Part shown: positions 62,828-64,000 of the stretch, piece after piece
Layout: every line of letters starts with the position of its first letter
Position numbering within the stretch: the stretch's first letter is position 1
Assembly (NCBI RefSeq): GCF_002954765.1
Contig: NZ_MTPW01000001.1
Location: forward strand, 2,679,501-2,743,500
DNA: 64,000 nt
Reading direction: 5' to 3'
DNA from: Nonlabens arenilitoris
GTDB taxonomy: Bacteria > Bacteroidota > Bacteroidia > Flavobacteriales > Flavobacteriaceae
The notes under the pieces: model-generated
What the model saw: the letters and a program-made list of their open reading frames with translations, nothing else
Database searches by the model: none
What the model was told of the DNA's origin: nothing
Program-made: the position numbers and the translations under genes

Positions 62828-62835
62828 CAAAGCTA
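62828..62835 (-). promoter_or_regulatory. Candidate -7 element TAGCTTTG for DUF5916
   Basis: Exact TAnnTTTG match 18 bp upstream of the ATG. Confidence 0.5.
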
Positions 62836-62865
62836 AAAGCTAAAAACTATAGATTCATTAAACCC

Positions 62866-62900
62866 ATGTTAATTTAACATATGATTTACAATCTGTAAAT
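62866..62900. promoter_or_regulatory. Two inverted repeats between DUF5916 and msrA
   Basis: ATGTTAATTTAACAT (62866-62880, dyad about one central base) and ATTTACA-atc-TGTAAAT (62884-62900), side by side in the divergent region. They are possible operators or an msrA promoter region. Confidence 0.4.
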
Positions 62901-62921
62901 TAACTTGCTTAAAAAGCAATT

Positions 62922-63449
62922 ATGGATATAGCAATTCTAGCAGGTGGATGTTTCTGGTGTACAGAAGCCGTATTTCAAAGAGTTAAAGGAGTAGAGGAAG
63001 TAAAGTCTGGTTTCTGCGGTGGACATATTAAAAACCCAGCTTATAGAGAAGTCGTAACCCAACGTACAGGTCATGCCGAAGCTGTTAAAATAACCTATGA
63101 TCCTAAAATTATTAGTTATAAAGAACTATTGATGGTGTTTATGGCGACTCATGATCCTACCACGCTGAATAAACAAGGACATGATGTGGGAACGCATTAT
63201 CGTAGTGCCATTTATTATACAAATGAACAACAACATGAAATTGCCTTGCGGTATATTAAAGAACTCACTGATCAACGTGTTTATGAAAATGCTATTGTTA
63301 CAGAAGTAGCGCCAGCAACACCATTTTATGATGCAGATGACATACACGATGACTATTATAATAATAATCGTTTACAAGGCTATTGCCAGTATGTAATCGA
63401 TCCTAAAGTGCGCAAATTAATGACGCAATATGCAGATTTTGTAAAATAA
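62922..63449 (+). CDS. msrA: Peptide-methionine (S)-S-oxide reductase MsrA
   Basis: MsrA repairs oxidised methionine in proteins. The 175 residues match. The catalytic cysteine is C10 in GGCFWCTEAVF, and the active-site tyrosine and glutamate region HYRSAIYYTNEQQ is present. No MsrB domain is fused. It begins after the two inverted repeats and ends against the opposite-strand membrane protein gene. Confidence 0.95.
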   Translation: MDIAILAGGCFWCTEAVFQRVKGVEEVKSGFCGGHIKNPAYREVVTQRTGHAEAVKITYDPKIISYKELLMVFMATHDPTTLNKQGHDVGTHYRSAIYYTNEQQHEIALRYIKELTDQRVYENAIVTEVAPATPFYDADDIHDDYYNNNRLQGYCQYVIDPKVRKLMTQYADFVK

Positions 63450-63746
63450 TTATGATTCTACATCGATCACTTGTTTAGGGTCTTCTTTTTTAATGACATA
63501 AGTGTAGATCCACGTGATTGTAAACGTAGGGATTACATCTAATCCTGGAACTAATTCTTCAATAGTGGTAATAATTCCAGCGGTTACACCAGTTTTTCCT
63601 GGATAAAGTTTTGTCATTAAATAACCTGCAACTGGAGCCCAACCTATATCGGTAAACTCACCTATACCAGGAATGATATAAGAAGCCATACCGACTAAGT
63701 CAAAGATGATTCCGAAAATAAGTTTAGAGCGTTTTGATTCAAACAT
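63450..63746 (-). CDS. Small membrane protein of unknown function
   Basis: A 98-residue protein with two or three hydrophobic segments (KLIFGIIFDLVGMASYIIPGIG, WAPVAGYLMTKLY, IPTFTITWIYTYVI) and the conserved-looking GIGEFTDIGWAPVAG. Stop codons of this gene and msrA abut, with no terminator between. Function unknown. A palindrome-free region with folE follows upstream on the same strand. Confidence 0.75.
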   Translation of the reverse strand: MFESKRSKLIFGIIFDLVGMASYIIPGIGEFTDIGWAPVAGYLMTKLYPGKTGVTAGIITTIEELVPGLDVIPTFTITWIYTYVIKKEDPKQVIDVES

Positions 63747-63799
63747 GTAATTATAATTTAACTACTTAAAGATAGTCAAATAACGTTCCAAAAATGAAT

Positions 63800-64000
63800 C
63801 TAGTGTAGTTTTGCCGTAATCAGTTTTAGGAATTCGTTACGTGTTTCTACTTTTTCAAACTGTCCTCTGAAACCACTGGTGGTAGTGACACTATTTTGTT
63901 TTTGCACTCCACGCATCATCATACACATGTGAGAAGCTTCAATAACAACGGCAACACCCATAGGTTTTAAGGTATTATGAATACACTCCAGTATATCGTG
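63800..64000 (-). CDS. folE: GTP cyclohydrolase I, C-terminal part (partial)
   Basis: The last 66 residues read [19 protein letters not shown] near residue 21 of this fragment, ending in LKLITAKLH. This is the GTP cyclohydrolase I C-terminal signature (histidine and cysteine that bind zinc), so the gene makes dihydroneopterin triphosphate for folate or pterin. The N-terminal part lies beyond the window. It ends 53 bp before the small membrane protein start on the same strand. Confidence 0.93.
   Translation of the reverse strand, partial: HDILECIHNTLKPMGVAVVIEASHMCMMMRGVQKQNSVTTTSGFRGQFEKVETRNEFLKLITAKLH

Noticed and set aside
1..64000. CRISPR arrays, tRNA, rRNA, prophage or insertion sequences
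   Set aside because: Nothing of that kind was seen: no regular direct repeats with spacers, no transposase frames, no cloverleaf-like tRNA blocks.

Overview
The window is an ordinary housekeeping stretch of a low-GC Flavobacteriaceae (Bacteroidota) chromosome, probably marine. The evidence is lineage-typical content: an lpxC/fabZ-lpxA-efp-lpxD block, an LptD-like protein with an OstA domain, BshA (bacillithiol), a TonB-dependent receptor, a DUF5916 barrel protein, a GH3/beta-lactamase fusion, flavobacterial OmpA, and -7 elements of the TAnnTTTG type in front of many genes. The genus cannot be fixed from sequence alone. No rRNA, tRNA, CRISPR array, insertion sequence or prophage was seen.

Layout. 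1-3.7 kb: lipid A genes (fabZ tail, lpxA, lpxD-like) with efp, a small NTF2-like protein and sucD, closed by a strong terminator. 3.7-7.5 kb: fabG, a VWA membrane protein, a prohibitin. 7.5-11.9 kb (minus): HhH protein, OmpA-like protein, DCC protein, MutS2. 12-20 kb: ung, a cytoplasmic substrate-binding-like protein, ppk, then lptD-ridA-nucleoside phosphorylase. 20-26.3 kb (plus): amidase, MlaD, an HdrD/E-like membrane Fe-S pair split by a HAD gene, and three small unknowns. 26.4-31.5 kb: GH3/beta-lactamase fusion, bshA, an overlapping PrcB-like lipoprotein gene, and a barrel protein. 31.5-37.7 kb: TonB receptor, prfB, ltaE, ompA. 37.8-43.6 kb: ybaB, oligopeptidase B, a candidate cysteate synthase plus cysteate acyltransferase pair (sulfonolipid capnine), a lipoprotein. 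43.6-44.3 kb: the only long gene-free stretch, with two copies of a hairpin-leader element. 44.3-50.6 kb: corA, uvrA, an ECF sigma factor, a 48-residue protein, nth, bcp. 50.6-64 kb: conserved unknowns, a metallo-beta-lactamase-fold enzyme, an esterase, a dihydroorotase-like protein lacking metal ligands, a BatA-type protein, a histidine kinase, a TIGR02757 protein, a LolD-type ATPase, DUF5916, msrA, and the end of folE.

The main unexplained signal is a 16-bp perfect palindrome, CGCTTTCGCGAAAGCG. It occurs 11 times exactly, three times as a 14-15-mer and once with one mismatch. Copies lie both between and inside genes, where the palindrome is translated as AFAKA, RFRES or LSRK. Spacing is far more even than chance (gaps 2.3-6.1 kb, mean about 4.4 kb). 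The second is the hairpin plus CTAACCAACC leader, duplicated at 43.6-43.9 kb.

Functionally the window is dominated by envelope biogenesis (lipid A, LptD, MlaD, amidase, OmpA proteins, LolD-type ATPase, sulfonolipid candidates), DNA repair (ung, nth, uvrA, mutS2) and redox maintenance (bcp, msrA, bshA, Fe-S module).
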